Origin: Streptomyces camponoticapitis
GTDB taxonomy: Bacteria > Actinomycetota > Actinomycetes > Streptomycetales > Streptomycetaceae
Assembly: GCF_014646115.1 (NCBI RefSeq)
Contig: NZ_BMMV01000029.1
Coordinates: 40,335-104,334, forward strand
Direction: 5' to 3'
DNA length: 64,000 bases
Shown: positions 25,080 through 32,525 of the stretch, piece by piece
Position numbering within the stretch: position 1 is the first letter of the stretch
Layout of the letters: each line of letters begins with the position of its first letter
Notes under the pieces: model-generated
What the model was told of the DNA's origin: nothing
The model's input: the letters and a program-made list of their open reading frames with translations, nothing else
Database searches by the model: none
Position numbers and translations under genes: made by a program

Positions 25080-26541
25080 ATGAGCGAGGCGACGAACGAG
25101 GTCCTGGTGCTGACGGCGTTGCCTCTGGAGTACAGGGCAGTACGCGGTCTGTTGCTGGAGCCCAAAAGAGTTGATCACGCCGGGACCGTGTTCACGTGCG
25201 GGCGACTTAGGGGCACATCGTGGACGGTCTATCTGGCCATTACGGGCGCTGGTAACGACTCCGCCGCGGCAATCACCGAGCGGGCAGTGAGTCATTTCCG
25301 CCCGCAGGCGGCCTTCTTTGCGGGAATTGCAGGGTCCCTCAAGCCCGACGTCTTCCCGAACGATGTGGTCGTAGCACTGGAGGTGTATGCCTACCACGGC
25401 GGAAAAGAGGACCCGGAGGGCTTCAAGGTACGACCCCGCAGTTGGGAGACCACGCATCTGCTGCAACAAGTGGCAATGTATACCGATAATGTGACTGACT
25501 GACTGGCGGGCGAAGCTACCTGAAGGCGAACGGGCCATCAAGGTGCACTTCAAGCCGATTGCGGCCGGCGACAGGGTAATCAACTCACCGGCAGGATCTT
25601 CGCCCCGGCTGTTCTTGGATCAGAACTACAACGATGCTGTCGCGGTGGATATGGAAGGCGCGGGTTTCGTGAGCGCTGCTCACAAGGCAGCAGTTCCTCA
25701 CCTGCTTGTCCGAGGCATCAGCGATTGGGCGGACGGGACCAAGCAGACCACCGATGGCGTCGGCACGCAGGAATCCGCTGCCAGAAACGCGGCGCTGTTT
25801 CTGGCGGAAGTCATTGCGCAAATCGCACCGAATGTTCCTTCTGGTCCTAAGCTGCCGAGCGCGCCGGTGCAGCCCGTGGATGAGCTGATCTGGCATCCCC
25901 TGGACCGGCCGGTCGACGTGTCTTGGCGCAAGGACCTCTTTTCAACAGGGCCTCACACCAACGGACCGTCTCTGCTCGAAATCCACCTTGTGCCCGTGCC
26001 GTCGACTGTTCGCGTGCCAGCGGCGCGTATGCGGCAGTTGGCCAGTGAATTGGTGGACATGGGGCGTTCGAGGGGTTTCTTCACCAACCTTGAGCGTGTC
26101 GAAGTGCACGACTCAGCTGAGATGATCGCGGTCACGGTGACTGATCCAAGGGGGCGCTCAGCCGGTCTTGCCATCACGAGATCTGGTCAGCGCAGTGCTT
26201 GGGAGCCCCTTCCGAATCCTGGCCTCACTTACGTTCTCGACGAGGAACACACACGTGAACGGATCACGGTTCTACTCGCGCTTTTGGAATCTGTTGACGG
26301 ACCGGCTACTCCGTCATATGCCCCGGCGGCAACCATCGAGAATACCAGGCTGGTAACTGTTGAGCGCCTTAGCGAGGTCAACCCCAATTCCGCAGGGCTC
26401 CGCACGAGCGACGCTCCTATCGTGGCCGAACCTGAAGAGGCGGTCACCGCAGCGGTGGTGGCCAGCCACGGCGTGCAAATCGCTGAGGAGTTGGCAGCCC
26501 GACTGATCTACTCCTTCCGTACGCCTCGCCGTCACCGTTAG
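25080..26541 (+). pseudogene. Nucleosidase-like (MTAN/PNP fold) gene interrupted by an ACTG repeat
   Basis: The first frame (25080-25502, 140 aa) carries the N-terminal half of an MTA/SAH-nucleosidase-like domain: VLVLTALPLEYRAV and the FFAGIAGSLKPDVFPNDVVV segment. It stops in TGA within three tandem ACTG units (25494-25505). The next frame carries the rest, including the substrate and catalytic segment AVDMEGAGFV...LVRGISDWAD, and then a C-terminal region of about 200 residues of unknown type. Two ACTG units would restore one frame (VTDWRAKLPEGERAI). The full protein would be about 485 aa. Either a pseudogene, or a slippage switch. The ATG at 25080 has a G-rich site upstream. Confidence 0.72.
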
Positions 26542-26621
26542 GGCCATTGCGCGACCTTCTACCAGCCAGTTGATCGCCAAAGTGAACCTATGGCGAGTCA
26601 TTTCGGACGCAGGTTCGCCGT

Positions 26622-27239
26622 TCAACCCGCGTTCCGCCTACTGGCACGAGGAACCAGTGCCGCGGCTGCCTCAGCGGCAGCCTTGTCGACATCGGGTAGC
26701 AGGCTCGTGTACGTGTCCGAGGTCAATGTGATCGTGGAGTGGCGCAGGGTCTCCTTGATCGTGTGGAGGTCGCCGCCCCCGCCGCGCGTGAGCGTGGCCG
26801 CGACATGCCGCAAGTCCCGAAGGGTGATCGGTGGCAGGTCAGTGGTAGCGAGGATGCGGCGGAACGCATCGGAGACCATCTCGGGGTGCAGCCAAGAACC
26901 GTCCTCGCGCGTGAAGACCTTCCCGGTCTCTACCCAGGCGTCGCCCCACTCCTCCCGAGCGATCAGCATGGCCGCGTGCTGCTCGCGCAACAGGGCGACG
27001 TTGACGCTGTCCAACGCGATGGTGCTGGCACTCCCGTCGGTCTTGGGAGCGGACTCGTACGGATCCCAGCCGTCGACCACGATCTCGCGGGCGGGCGTGA
27101 TGAGGCCGGCGTCCAGGTCGATGTCGGTCCAGCCTTGACCGACTGCCTCGCCCCGGCCGAGACCGCGGGTGCCGATGAGGTGAAAGAACCGGTAGAGGCG
27201 ATCGGATTCGTCGGAGTTCAGGAACGTGCCGAACTGTGC
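26622..27239 (-). pseudogene. Tyrosine recombinase (integrase) remnant, catalytic domain only
   Basis: The open segment matches the C-terminal catalytic domain of actinobacterial phage-type integrases. It runs from PAQFGTFLNSDE through the Arg-I region TRGLGRGEAVGQGW to LRDLRHVAATLT and the end segment with the nucleophile Tyr, TSDTYTSLLPDVD. The N-terminal arm- and core-binding domains are missing. Where intact relatives have GLRRGE, this copy has GLGRGE, so the first catalytic Arg is lost. It sits in the middle of the element, not beside an att site, which implies rearrangement. The element could not excise with this protein. Confidence 0.8.
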
Positions 27240-27355
27240 CGGGCGGTCAGGTCCAGGGCTGTGTCGCCGGCCGGAGTGAGGTCATGGGATGCCCCGTCTG
27301 CGGTCGTGACCGGCTATCTCCCTGATCCGCGTAAAGAAATCTATGTCGGCCGGAG

Positions 27356-27384
27356 TAGACATTGGGCGGTGGTGTGGTTATGGT
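27356..27384 (+). promoter_or_regulatory. Promoter of the long structured leader
   Basis: TAGACA (27356-27361) and TATGGT (27379-27384) are 17 bp apart, close to the HrdB consensus. It predicts transcription from about 27391, some 675 nt before the MerR-type start codon. Confidence 0.6.
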
Positions 27385-27390
27385 TTCTCT

Positions 27391-28066
27391 CGTAGCTCAG
27401 AGAGACAGCAGGGCCGTGGCAGAGACGAACTGCCGGGCAGATGTACGGAAGTTGCAGTTCGCTGGACGGTACGGCAGTGGAGTTCCGAAGCCAGAGCGAT
27501 TGCAGGACGGTGACGGGACTGACGGCCGGACCGGGTGGCCCGCAGTGATCAGGGGCCGCCACGAGCAGTACCGCAGGGAAGCAAGTGCGGTACCAGCAGT
27601 GAAGTGACTGAGCAGCACCTCGGTGAAGGCGTCGGCTGCGGGCGCGCGTGCCGGGAGGTTCGGCAGTGGGGTTCTAAGCCAGAGCAGATGCAGGACGGGC
27701 GACGGGGCTGGCTGCCGGAGAGTGGCGCTTACTCAGGTCACCAGCAGTTCGCATTACCAGTAGTACAGAGCAGTGCGCAGTACCAGCAGTAGGTAAGTGA
27801 TTGATCCCAGAGGGAAGAACGGAGGAGCCGAGCGCCATCAGGATCGCCCGGGTGGAAACAGTGAGCTCGGGTACCGCAGGACATCGATAGTGAGGTGGTC
27901 TCCGGTCAAGCAACCGCGATCCCCGTATTCCCCGTCCTCTCCCGGACGGTCGTACGGACACAGAAGGCCGGCGCGAGAACAGGGCCGGCAGATGGTGTAG
28001 CAGTTCCTTCGGGGCCTTGGTGCCATATGGCACCAAGGCCCCTCCACGCGTTCCGGAGAGGTGCAG
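27391..28066 (+). ncRNA. Long structured untranslated leader or small RNA upstream of the MerR-type gene
   Basis: No convincing coding frame spans this region. Several perfect hairpins occur: TCTCT/AGAGA at about 27386-27404, CGAACTGC (27426-27433) with GCAGTTCG (27454-27461), GTACCGCA (27568-27575) with TGCGGTAC (27586-27593), and GCCGGC pairs near 27970. The segment from about 27478 is imperfectly repeated about 189 nt downstream (AAGCCAGAG and GCAGGACGG shared). GCAG/AGCAG motifs recur throughout. Such a leader before a cold-shock-type module suggests an RNA-level sensor or an independent small RNA. Confidence 0.55.
28011..28042 (+). promoter_or_regulatory. Perfect 32-bp palindrome before the MerR-type gene
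   Basis: Arms 28011-28026 and 28027-28042 are perfectly complementary (half-site GGGGCCTTGGTGCCAT). It ends 12 nt before the ribosome-binding site GGAGAGG at 28055. It could be an operator for the adjacent regulator or an attenuator/structure element in the leader; there is no T-run. Confidence 0.65.
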
Positions 28067-28402
28067 ATGACAGCAGACGACTCGTTCAGCCGGCTCGATG
28101 ACGACGACTACCCCGCCTACACCATGGGACGGGCCGCAGAAATGCTCGGCACCACCCAGGGCTTCCTCCGCGCCATCGGCGAAGCCCGCCTCATCACCCC
28201 GCTGCGCTCCGAGGGCGGCCACCGCCGCTACTCCCGCTACCAGCTGCGCATCGCCGCCCGTGCCCGGGAGCTCGTCGACCAGGGCACCCCCATCGAGGCC
28301 GCCTGCCGCATCGTCATCCTCGAAGACCAACTCGAGGAAGCCCAGCGCATCAACGCCGAACACCGCAACGCCGCCAAAGCGGCGGGACCGCCCCTCGCTT
28401 GA
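28067..28402 (+). CDS. MerR-type regulator of the cold-shock-like module
   Basis: The 111-aa protein has a MerR winged-helix domain: YTMGRAAEMLGTTQGFLRAIGEARLI and SEGGHRRYSRYQL. A short helical tail follows (AACRIVILEDQLEEAQRINAEH) that probably dimerises; no effector-binding domain is present. The ATG at 28067 has GGAGAGG at 28055-28061, so the in-frame GTG at 28061 is not used. It follows the long leader and the 32-bp palindrome and precedes the Csp gene. Likely the local regulator of the module. Confidence 0.82.
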   Translation: MTADDSFSRLDDDDYPAYTMGRAAEMLGTTQGFLRAIGEARLITPLRSEGGHRRYSRYQLRIAARARELVDQGTPIEAACRIVILEDQLEEAQRINAEHRNAAKAAGPPLA

Positions 28403-28781
28403 GGGGTCGATGCTGGCGAGGCGGTGCCACCGGATTATGGGTGCCCTCCGAGCCTGAACAGTGCCAGCTTTTCCTGAAACGCTACTCTCCGAGCGGGGCA
28501 ATATCTATAACCGCGAGATGAGGGTTTAACGCGCAGTGCGGGGAGTGTTTTTACGGCAATCAGCGGAGTGAAGTTATTCACCGCACGCGCGTCGCTACCT
28601 CATGCTACTGTCTATTTCAGTTGCAGTTGTGGTTCCCAAAACTTCAAGCTTCCTCGTGGGCATTTTCGGCCGACGGAAGCTTCATTGTATTTCCGGTTGT
28701 TCTCCGGGCGGGGCATCATCGCGGCGACCCGGCATCCGCGCATTGCGGGTTTCGGCGTACTGCCCTTAAAGGAGATATGGC
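28403..28781. other. AT-richer leader/promoter region of the cold-shock gene
   Basis: About 380 nt without a gene. Relative to the flanks it is AT-rich, has AAGCTTCC (around 28647) and GGAAGCTT (around 28675) able to form a stem, and ends in the strong site AAAGGAGAT before the csp ATG. Long untranslated leaders are typical of cold-shock mRNAs. Confidence 0.5.
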
Positions 28782-28985
28782 ATGGCGTCAGGTACTGTGA
28801 AGTGGTTCAACGCGGCGAAGGGTTTCGGCTTTATCGAGCAGGACGGTGGCGGCGGTGACGTGTTCGCCCACTTCTCGAACATCGCCGCTCAGGGCTTCCG
28901 TGAGCTGCTCGAAGGTCAGAAGGTCACCTTCGACATCGTGACGGGCCAGAAGGGCCCGACCGCTGAGAACATCGTTCCCGCCTGA
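28782..28985 (+). CDS. Cold-shock protein (CspA family)
   Basis: The 67-aa protein is a complete cold-shock domain with RNP1 KGFGFIE and RNP2 DVFAHFS. These bind single-stranded RNA and DNA and act as RNA chaperones. The ATG at 28782 has AAAGGAGA 9 nt upstream. A 20-bp terminator follows at 28996, so it is made as a short abundant message. It is in a module with a MerR regulator and a DEAD-box helicase, the usual partners for unfolding RNA in the cold. Confidence 0.95.
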   Translation: MASGTVKWFNAAKGFGFIEQDGGGGDVFAHFSNIAAQGFRELLEGQKVTFDIVTGQKGPTAENIVPA

Positions 28986-28995
28986 CGTTTACTTC

Positions 28996-29037
28996 GTAGC
29001 TGGGGTCCACACCCCGTGGGGTGTGGGCCCCAGCTAC
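28996..29037 (+). terminator. Terminator after the cold-shock gene
   Basis: A 20-bp stem (28996-29015 and 29018-29037, with one G-U pair) follows the csp stop by 10 nt and is followed by GGGCATTTTCC. Confidence 0.88.
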
Positions 29038-29274
29038 GGGCATTTTCCACAGCGGTGTCACCTGTGGAACAGCGCCGCCAGCAGCCCCGCGCCTTCAGGG
29101 ATTCGCACCTTTTCGGAGATGCGCGGGTCGATGTATGGATTTTCGCGTCCGCGCGACGTGACCTATCTCGTCGTCTGCATCCGGCCCCGGAATCGCTGCA
29201 AGCCGCATTCCCTTTTCGCATTCCACTCGGTTCGTTCTTGTGATTCCCCGCGCTGTTCTTTGGCTGCGGGAATT

Positions 29275-29297
29275 CCTTGATGCGCGCCGTATCAAGG
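29275..29297 (+). promoter_or_regulatory. Hairpin overlapping the ribosome-binding site of the island helicase gene
   Basis: CCTTGAT (29275-29281) pairs perfectly with ATCAAGG (29291-29297). The second arm contains the first half of the Shine-Dalgarno sequence AAGGAAGG (29294-29301) before the ATG at 29308. A further stem, ATTCCCCGC with GCGGGAAT, sits just upstream. The geometry fits translational control by RNA folding, for example by temperature or Csp binding. Confidence 0.5.
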
Positions 29298-29307
29298 AAG
29301 GTTCTCG

Positions 29308-30819
29308 ATGAACCCCACACGTACGAACGCCCGTTCCTCCCGCCCTCGCCGGACCGAAGGCCCCGCTTTCGGGTCCACCGCCGGGTCGAGGCGGGGCGCC
29401 CGCTTCGGCTCGCCCGCCCCGGCCCGTTCGGGCGGGACGGGCCGCTCGGGCGGCCACGGCCGACGGCGCGCAGCGGTCCAGGGAGAGTTCGCCCCGCCCA
29501 AGACGGTCACGCCCGCACTGCCCGCGGTCGAGGCGTTCGCCGACCTCGACATGCCCGCCCAACTGCTGGCGACACTGACCGGGCAAGGCGTGAGCGTCCC
29601 GTTCCCGATCCAGGGTGCCACCCTGCCCAACACCCTCGCGGGCCGCGACGCCCTGGGACGCGGGCGCACCGGCTCCGGCAAGACCCTCGCCTTCGGCCTG
29701 GCCCTGCTGGCCCGCACCGCCGGTCAGCGCGCCGAACCCCGCCAGCCGCTGGCCCTGGTCCTCGTGCCGACGCGTGAGCTGGCACAACAGGTGACCGACG
29801 CACTCACCCCCTACGCCCGCTCGGTGAGGCTGCGCCTGGCCACCGTCGTCGGCGGAATGTCGATCGGCAGGCAGGCCAACGCGCTGCGTGGTGGTGCCGA
29901 GGTCGTCGTGGCGACGCCGGGCCGGCTCAAGGACCTCATCGACCGCGGTGACTGCCGGCTCAACCAGGTCGCGATCACCGTCCTGGACGAGGCCGACCAG
30001 ATGGCCGACATGGGCTTCATGCCCCAGGTCACCGCACTCCTCGACCAGGTACGCCCCGAGGGCCAGCGGATGCTGTTCTCCGCCACCCTCGACCGCAACG
30101 TCGACCTCCTCGTCCGCCGTTACCTCACCGACCCCGTCGTCCACTCCGTCGACCCCTCCGCAGGGGCGGTCACCACGATGGAGCACCACGTGCTGCACGT
30201 CCACGGCGCCGACAAGCACCGGACGACGACGGAGATCGCGGCCCGCGAAGGCAGGGTGATCATGTTCCTGGACACCAAGCACGCTGTCGACCGGCTGACA
30301 CAAGACCTGCTGGCCAGCGGGGTACGGGCCGCGGCCCTGCACGGCGGGAAGTCACAGCCGCAGCGCACCCGGACCCTGGCCCAGTTCAAGACCGGGCACG
30401 TCACCGTGCTCGTGGCCACGAACGTCGCCGCCCGCGGCATCCACGTCGACGACCTCGACCTCGTCGTCAATATCGACCCGCCGACCGACCACAAGGACTA
30501 CCTCCACCGCGGCGGCCGGACCGCGCGGGCCGGGGAATCCGGCAGTGTCGTCACCCTGGTCACCCCCAGCCAGCGCCGGGACATGACGCGCCTTATGACA
30601 GCGGCCGGCATCGTGCCCCAGACCACCCAGGTCCGCCCCGGCGAAGAGGCACTCAGCCGGATCACCGGCGCCCAAGCCCCGTCCGGCATTCCCGTGACGA
30701 TCACCGCTCCGGCCCCCGAGCGGCGTCAGCGCAGCACGTCCTCACGCGGCCGGCGCAGCCCCGCTTCGGCTGCCCGGCGCATGACAGCGCGGCAGACCTC
30801 CTTCGACGCGGCGGCATAA
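29308..30819 (+). CDS. DEAD-box RNA helicase of the island
   Basis: The 503-aa protein has a basic, Arg/Gly/Ser-rich N-terminus and a complete core: PFPIQGATLP, GRGRTGSGKTLAFGL, VPTRELAQQ, VLDEADQMADMGF, FSATLD, and HRGGRTARAG. It is a close paralogue of the chromosomal helicase at 20873 but has a short basic tail instead of the long RRDDR repeats. It would remodel structured RNA with the neighbouring Csp. The ATG follows AAGGAAGG, partly hidden in a hairpin. Confidence 0.92.
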   Translation: MNPTRTNARSSRPRRTEGPAFGSTAGSRRGARFGSPAPARSGGTGRSGGHGRRRAAVQGEFAPPKTVTPALPAVEAFADLDMPAQLLATLTGQGVSVPFPIQGATLPNTLAGRDALGRGRTGSGKTLAFGLALLARTAGQRAEPRQPLALVLVPTRELAQQVTDALTPYARSVRLRLATVVGGMSIGRQANALRGGAEVVVATPGRLKDLIDRGDCRLNQVAITVLDEADQMADMGFMPQVTALLDQVRPEGQRMLFSATLDRNVDLLVRRYLTDPVVHSVDPSAGAVTTMEHHVLHVHGADKHRTTTEIAAREGRVIMFLDTKHAVDRLTQDLLASGVRAAALHGGKSQPQRTRTLAQFKTGHVTVLVATNVAARGIHVDDLDLVVNIDPPTDHKDYLHRGGRTARAGESGSVVTLVTPSQRRDMTRLMTAAGIVPQTTQVRPGEEALSRITGAQAPSGIPVTITAPAPERRQRSTSSRGRRSPASAARRMTARQTSFDAAA

Positions 30820-30865
30820 AAATCTCGTGATCAGGAAACTGACCCACCAATGCAGGAGGCACCTT

Positions 30866-31270
30866 TTGACGCTGGTTCAGACGCAGCCCCGCCAGGCGAG
30901 TGCCACCCCCGTACACAGGACGGCGGCCGACGCCATGGACACCGGCGGACCGCAGGTCTGTGACGACATGACCGTCGAGGTCGCCCTGTCCGTCATGGCC
31001 AGCGCCCGCACCGGGCACCTGCTCGTCTGCGACAACGACGGCCTGTGCACCGGACTTCTCACCCAGGCCCAGCTCACCGCGGCCCGTGACAGCTCCGCGT
31101 ACACCGACCGGATCCAGCTGCGCGACATCCTCGGCGACCCAGGACCGTTCACCCGTCCCGTGACCCCCATGGCCGAAGCCGAGCACACGATGCGCCACAG
31201 CCAGGCCGATGCCCTGCCTGTCGTCGACGAACACGGCAGCGCTCCGGGCGTCCTCGCCGTCGCCCGCTGA
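30866..31270 (+). CDS. CBS-domain protein
   Basis: The protein has two CBS motifs: VCDDMTVEVALSVMASARTGHLLVCDNDG and the later DALPVVDEHG. CBS pairs bind adenine nucleotides and act as energy sensors. The TTG at 30866 is taken as the start because AGGAGG at 30854-30859 lies 6 nt upstream; it gives 134 aa. A GTG at 30827 in the same frame lacks such a site. It lies 46 nt after the helicase and is probably co-transcribed. Confidence 0.75.
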   Translation: MTLVQTQPRQASATPVHRTAADAMDTGGPQVCDDMTVEVALSVMASARTGHLLVCDNDGLCTGLLTQAQLTAARDSSAYTDRIQLRDILGDPGPFTRPVTPMAEAEHTMRHSQADALPVVDEHGSAPGVLAVAR

Positions 31271-31325
31271 ACCGCCTCACCGCAGCAGAACCACCCCCTC
31301 TTCGTTCCTCTCCCTGTGAGGCATC

Positions 31326-31637
31326 ATGCGCTGTGTCATCGCCCGCTTCCCGTTCGACCTCACCAAAAGCGGCGTCCTTGAATCGATGAAGGGCGTCAAA
31401 CCCGAACAGGCTTCCGGCGAGTCCGTGATCATCGGCCGCCGTACCTACCCCGTCAAACAGGTCGGACAGGTCCTCACACGCCAGGACCGCCGCGACTTCA
31501 GCGCTGGCGAAGTCCTGCGGGCCATGACCCGGCTCGGCTTCACCTGCCGCGGCCTCCCCCCGGCCGCCGCACCCACCCGCGTCCTCAACCCCTTCCAACA
31601 GGCTTCCGCGATGCTCGGCGCCCCTGCGGCCCTCTGA
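31326..31637 (+). CDS. Small conserved protein of the cold-shock module
   Basis: A 103-aa protein, MRCVIARFPFDLTKSGVLESM with a central SVIIGRRTYPVKQVGQVLTRQDRRDF and a conserved-looking LGFTCRGLP. No signal peptide or membrane segment. I recall similar small proteins next to csp and DEAD-helicase genes in Streptomyces, but the function is unknown. CCTCTCCCTGTGAGGC precedes the ATG, with TGAGG as a weak ribosome site. Confidence 0.65.
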   Translation: MRCVIARFPFDLTKSGVLESMKGVKPEQASGESVIIGRRTYPVKQVGQVLTRQDRRDFSAGEVLRAMTRLGFTCRGLPPAAAPTRVLNPFQQASAMLGAPAAL

Positions 31638-31744
31638 CAGACGGGCAGGCGCGAGCCGCCACCAGAACAACGAGTGAGGGTCCCACCGGAACAAGCCGGT
31701 CGGACCCTCACCGCGTACCGAGGCATTCTCGGCACGACGCTGAA

Positions 31745-32104
31745 TCAGTGGTCGGAGTAGCTGAAGTCGCCAACGGTCCAGGCACTGATGTCCTCGATCG
31801 CCACGCGGTACATCCCGCCCGTCTCGGGGATCCCCACCGCACCCTGCAGAATCCGCGCCAAATGGAAATGCAGATGCGTGGGCCGCCCCTCCTCCTGTGT
31901 CGCAGTGGTGAACACGGCGGAGAAATCGTTCAGGCGGGCCGAGTCCGCCAGAACCTCCGACACCCGCTGCCTCCAAACGGCCTCGGGAGCCAGCCGCCCT
32001 GTGATGACGGCACCACCGGCGACCACGGTCAGAGACATCTGATTGCTGCGCCCGGACTCCACCAGAGCGGCGACATCAACAAGCAGCTCGTCAAGCTTCG
32101 ACAT
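31745..32104 (-). CDS. GvpU-like protein
   Basis: The 119-aa protein has a beta-rich pattern, MSLTVVAGGAVITGRLAPEAVW, a helical middle, THLHFHLARIL, and the end MYRVAIEDISAWTVGDFS. The overall order resembles GvpU gas-vesicle accessory proteins, but no gas-vesicle genes are nearby, so the name should be read as a fold similarity only. It is the last gene before the right attachment site and is convergent with the preceding gene. Confidence 0.5.
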   Translation of the reverse strand: MSKLDELLVDVAALVESGRSNQMSLTVVAGGAVITGRLAPEAVWRQRVSEVLADSARLNDFSAVFTTATQEEGRPTHLHFHLARILQGAVGIPETGGMYRVAIEDISAWTVGDFSYSDH

Positions 32105-32255
32105 GAGAGACGATTGTAATCACCAGCCGTCCGACCAACTCAAGCAGCGGTACTCCACGACAGGTGCAAGACCAACCTGAACAGACGATGACGCCGCAGA
32201 CCTCCAGCGAACATCTGGAAGGCGTGTTGGCCCAGTCATGGTCTACGGGGCCTGC

Positions 32256-32277
32256 TGCGTGAGCGATGCGTGAGCGG
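32256..32277 (+). repeat. Right copy of 22-bp subterminal repeat of the element
   Basis: Identical to 23398-23419, with the double GCGTGAGCG unit. It lies 113 nt inside the right attachment site. A single further GCGTGAGCG occurs outside the element near 32500. Confidence 0.6.
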
Positions 32278-32368
32278 ACGTGCTGACATGCCGCACGCGA
32301 GCTTGGACCGGACAACACATGACAGGTCTCTGACCAGGCATTTCTGGACCAGCGCGGAAGCTGACGGA

Positions 32369-32394
32369 AGTCCCGGCAGGGCCCTGCCGGGACT
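32369..32394 (+). terminator. Perfect 26-bp palindrome fused to the right attachment core
   Basis: Arms 32369-32381 and 32382-32394 are perfectly complementary (half-site AGTCCCGGCAGGG). The last 5 nt are the start of the att core, and the core's own TTTT then follows, so the junction forms a terminator-like structure. Confidence 0.6.
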
Positions 32395-32432
32395 TTTAAT
32401 CCGTTGGTTGTGGGTTCGAGTCCCACACGGCC
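32390..32432 (+). repeat. Right attachment site: orphan 3' half of tRNA-Lys
   Basis: Identical to 23261-23303 over 43 bp. The 5' half of the tRNA is absent and replaced by the element's palindrome, so no functional tRNA is made here. Confidence 0.88.
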
Positions 32433-32447
32433 AACCACGCCGAGCAC

Positions 32448-32479
32448 GCGCCTCGACCGGTTCACTCCGGTCGGGGCGC
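32448..32479 (+). terminator. Terminator outside the right attachment site
   Basis: GCGCCTCGACCGG and CCGGTCGGGGCGC form a 13-bp stem with one G-U pair, followed by TTT. It is related in sequence to the hairpin after the intact tRNA-Lys at 23347-23378. Confidence 0.75.
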
Positions 32480-32525
32480 TTTGCCGTCTCCCGGCTCGGG
32501 CGTGAGCGACGGCCCGTCAGGCGGG

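Larger units (their letters stand above)
23261..32432. mobile_element. Integrated genetic element in tRNA-Lys (about 9.2 kb)
   Basis: Perfect 43-bp copies of the tRNA-Lys 3' half at 23261-23303 and 32390-32432 bound this segment, and the right copy lacks the tRNA 5' half. A tyrosine recombinase remnant lies inside. Internal direct repeats of 22 bp occur near both ends. The left third is less GC-rich and holds broken genes. No phage structural, conjugation or replication genes are seen, so this is a decayed integrative element carrying cargo, not a functional prophage. Confidence 0.85.

Noticed and set aside
31745..32104. Gas vesicle cluster at the right end of the island
   Set aside because: Only one GvpU-like protein is present; no gvpA, gvpF, gvpN or other gas-vesicle genes nearby.
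23261..32432. Prophage or conjugative (AICE) element
   Set aside because: No capsid, terminase, tail, replication or TraB-type genes are visible, only an integrase remnant and cargo.
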